Shown: positions 6,470 through 7,671 of the stretch, in pieces
How the letters are laid out: each line of letters starts with the position of its first letter
How positions within the stretch are numbered: the first letter of the stretch is position 1
NCBI GenBank assembly: GCA_022866645.1
Contig: JALHUQ010000006.1
Coordinates: 1 to 7,671, forward strand
DNA: 7,671 nucleotides
Source: Woeseiaceae bacterium
GTDB lineage: Bacteria > Pseudomonadota > Gammaproteobacteria > Steroidobacterales > Woeseiaceae
Direction: 5' to 3'
Made by a program: the position numbers and the translations under genes
The notes under the pieces: generated by a model
What the model was told of the DNA's origin: nothing
Seen by the model: only the letters and a program-made list of their open reading frames with translations
Database searches by the model: none

Positions 6470-7363
6470 TCAGCGAAAGCCCGCACGTTCCGCGAGTAGC
6501 AACGCCTCCTCATTTCTCCAGCCGGCGATGCTGACGTTCTTCCCACTCCAATCCGCGAGGCCTTCCAACGGTTTATTCAGGATCAACCATTCAATCAGTT
6601 GCTGCGCACGCTCGGCGTTTTGCGCATGGCGGGCAACGCCCATAGCAGTAACATCGAAATAGGGCGGTTCGGGGCCGATAATCTTCAATTCGGTCCTGGA
6701 CGCTGGCGTTGACACGATGCCTATCTCGCAAGTACCTGACGCCAGCGCTGCCAGCAGGTCTTCCTCTGACGCAAAGGGCGACGACGCCAGATTCCTCACC
6801 CAACCGCGAACAACCCGCTCCGCAGGCTTCAGTCCCAGGTCTTCAATAAGCCAGGCTATAAGCGACTGATTGACTGAATTCCTGACAGACGAGAGACACA
6901 ACTTGCGTTGGTACGAAGGTTCTCCCAGCGCGTGAAAGTCACCACTGACCAGCGCGTCACCTCTCGGCGAGATCGCGATAACGGCAACACGGCGCTGCAG
7001 TGATACCCACAACCCGTCAGGATCTTTGAGCTCACTTTGGACAGCGCCAAGCGACTCGGCGCTAATCGGACGCAAGGCTCCCTTGTCGGCGGCCCGAACG
7101 ATATCCGCAACGTTTGAGGTAATCAGCACGTCGGCCGGCGTCCCCTGTTTCGCAATGACTGCGTCGGTATTTGAACGCGAATCACCCCACCGAGGTTCGA
7201 TCAGAATTCCGGTATCGGCTGTAAATTTAGCGAACAACGGCAGCAGATTCGCAGGATCGTTTTCAGACGCATAGACAATCAGCGGTGGTCCGACAGGCAG
7301 GTTTGTATCGCCGCACGCCGTAACGAGCAGGAAGCCAAGAGTGACTGCAATCGATCGCGTCAC
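6470..7363 (-). CDS. Predicted lipoprotein, FbpA-like extracellular solute-binding protein
   Basis: A 297-residue predicted lipoprotein: basic MTRS, a hydrophobic stretch and lipobox VTAC with Cys17 as the lipidation site. The rest resembles periplasmic binding proteins of the ferric-iron FbpA/AfuA class, with LIVYASEND at 28-36, TPADVLITSNVADIVRAADKGAL at about 75-97, LWVSLQRRVAV at 118-128, and the C-terminal GVARHAQNAERAQQLIEWL near 242-260. Where FbpA proteins carry tandem iron-binding tyrosines, this one reads EIGIVSTPASR (213-223), with Pro220-Ala221 at the expected positions. The N-terminal histidine ligand is also absent, so canonical Fe3+ binding is doubtful. Cys156 and Cys212 could form a disulfide. 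The GTG start overlaps the upstream cyclase stop (GTGA) and has a strong GGAGG. No permease or ATPase of its class is visible. The family is fairly sure, the ligand unknown. Confidence 0.85.
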   Translation of the reverse strand: MTRSIAVTLGFLLVTACGDTNLPVGPPLIVYASENDPANLLPLFAKFTADTGILIEPRWGDSRSNTDAVIAKQGTPADVLITSNVADIVRAADKGALRPISAESLGAVQSELKDPDGLWVSLQRRVAVIAISPRGDALVSGDFHALGEPSYQRKLCLSSVRNSVNQSLIAWLIEDLGLKPAERVVRGWVRNLASSPFASEEDLLAALASGTCEIGIVSTPASRTELKIIGPEPPYFDVTAMGVARHAQNAERAQQLIEWLILNKPLEGLADWSGKNVSIAGWRNEEALLLAERAGFR

Positions 7364-7671
7364 GCAGCCTCCACATTGACCCGGTCGCGGCCAGCTGACT
7401 TCGCCGCATACAGCGCCACATCGGCACGCGCGACCAGAGAATCACCGATAGTCTTGAGGTCTCTATCGTCGGGCGTCGGATGTACTTCCGAAATACCGAT
7501 CGATACGGTCACTGTCACCGACTCTCCCGACGGCAGGGCGAATGGCGTTTTGGAGATGGCTGTCCGAATCCGTTCCGCGAGTAGTTTCGCTGACGCGACT
7601 TCAGTATTCGGCAACAGCACGACGAATTCTTCACCACCAAATCTCGCGGCTACATCACTCGCGCGCACCTG
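7360..7671 (-). CDS. Diguanylate cyclase GGDEF domain, partial (C-terminus only)
   Basis: The last 103 residues of a GGDEF-domain protein, entering from the right edge. The active-site signature is GGEEF (residues 12-16 of the fragment), a variant compatible with synthesis of c-di-GMP from two GTP. Five residues before it is RASD, a correctly spaced RxxD inhibitory site, so product feedback inhibition is expected. The following VVLLPNT, VTVSIGIS, ADVALYAAKSAGRDRV segments are typical of active cyclases. The GTG at 7668 is an internal Val codon: the frame runs to the edge, and VRASDVAARF is the usual family context. The sensory N-terminus is not visible. The stop overlaps the start of the lipoprotein gene by 4 bases (GTGA), so the two are probably co-transcribed and translationally coupled. 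Confidence 0.94.
   Translation of the reverse strand, partial: QVRASDVAARFGGEEFVVLLPNTEVASAKLLAERIRTAISKTPFALPSGESVTVTVSIGISEVHPTPDDRDLKTIGDSLVARADVALYAAKSAGRDRVNVEAA
7368..7372 (-). promoter_or_regulatory. Ribosome binding site of the lipoprotein gene, inside the cyclase gene
   Basis: On the minus strand GGAGG lies 4 bases before the GTG at 7363, within the final codons of the diguanylate cyclase gene. It supports the GTG start and the GTGA stop/start overlap. Confidence 0.75.

Noticed and set aside
6470..7363. The lipoprotein as the binding-protein partner of the adjacent permease
   Set aside because: It resembles the FbpA class rather than BtuF/FecB, and it is convergent with, not co-transcribed with, the permease.
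7666..7668. GTG at 7668 as the start of a short GGDEF protein
   Set aside because: The codon is the Val in the normal VRASD context of the domain, and the frame is open to the right edge.
1..7671. CRISPR array, insertion sequence, tRNA or integration site
   Set aside because: No regularly spaced repeats, terminal inverted repeats, transposase or integrase frames, or tRNA-like sequences were seen on either strand.

Overview
The window looks like ordinary chromosome from a gammaproteobacterium of moderate GC content. The ErpA, RppH and Ppx proteins resemble their Escherichia coli counterparts closely. The order DUF6776-type membrane protein, bactofilin, ErpA is one I associate with pseudomonad-like gammaproteobacteria. 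No transposase, phage gene, tRNA, rRNA, CRISPR array or sizeable repeat was seen. Coding density is very high: no gene-free stretch exceeds 90 bases.

Layout. From 2 to 1651 on the + strand lies the C-terminal four-fifths of polyphosphate kinase (ppk1), cut by the left edge. It converges, with 11 bases between stops, on a five-gene cluster on the - strand. In transcription order this is rppH (5388-4813), a single-pass coiled-coil membrane protein of DUF6776 type (4742-3996), a bactofilin (3958-3536), erpA (3514-3155) and ppx (3198-1663). ppx starts inside erpA. An 88-base divergent region separates rppH from a BtuC/FecCD-type permease on the + strand (5477-6466), which has no ATPase or binding-protein gene beside it. 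The permease converges, with 3 bases between stops, on a two-gene unit on the - strand that enters from the right edge. That unit is a diguanylate cyclase (only its GGEEF-containing C-terminus is visible, 7671-7360), whose stop overlaps the GTG start of a predicted lipoprotein of the FbpA-like solute-binding family (7363-6470).

How the genes fit together. Ppk1 and Ppx make and degrade inorganic polyphosphate. RppH removes 5' pyrophosphate from mRNA to start decay. ErpA delivers Fe-S clusters. The bactofilin is a cytoskeletal polymer, and the DUF6776-type protein has the layout of a membrane anchor or periplasmic scaffold. The cyclase and the lipoprotein may form a c-di-GMP signalling or transport-related pair.

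I found no clearly new system. The points most worth a second look are the bactofilin with its MreC-shaped neighbour, the cyclase-lipoprotein overlap in which the lipoprotein lacks the usual iron-binding tyrosines, the out-of-frame erpA/ppx overlap, and the isolated permease.
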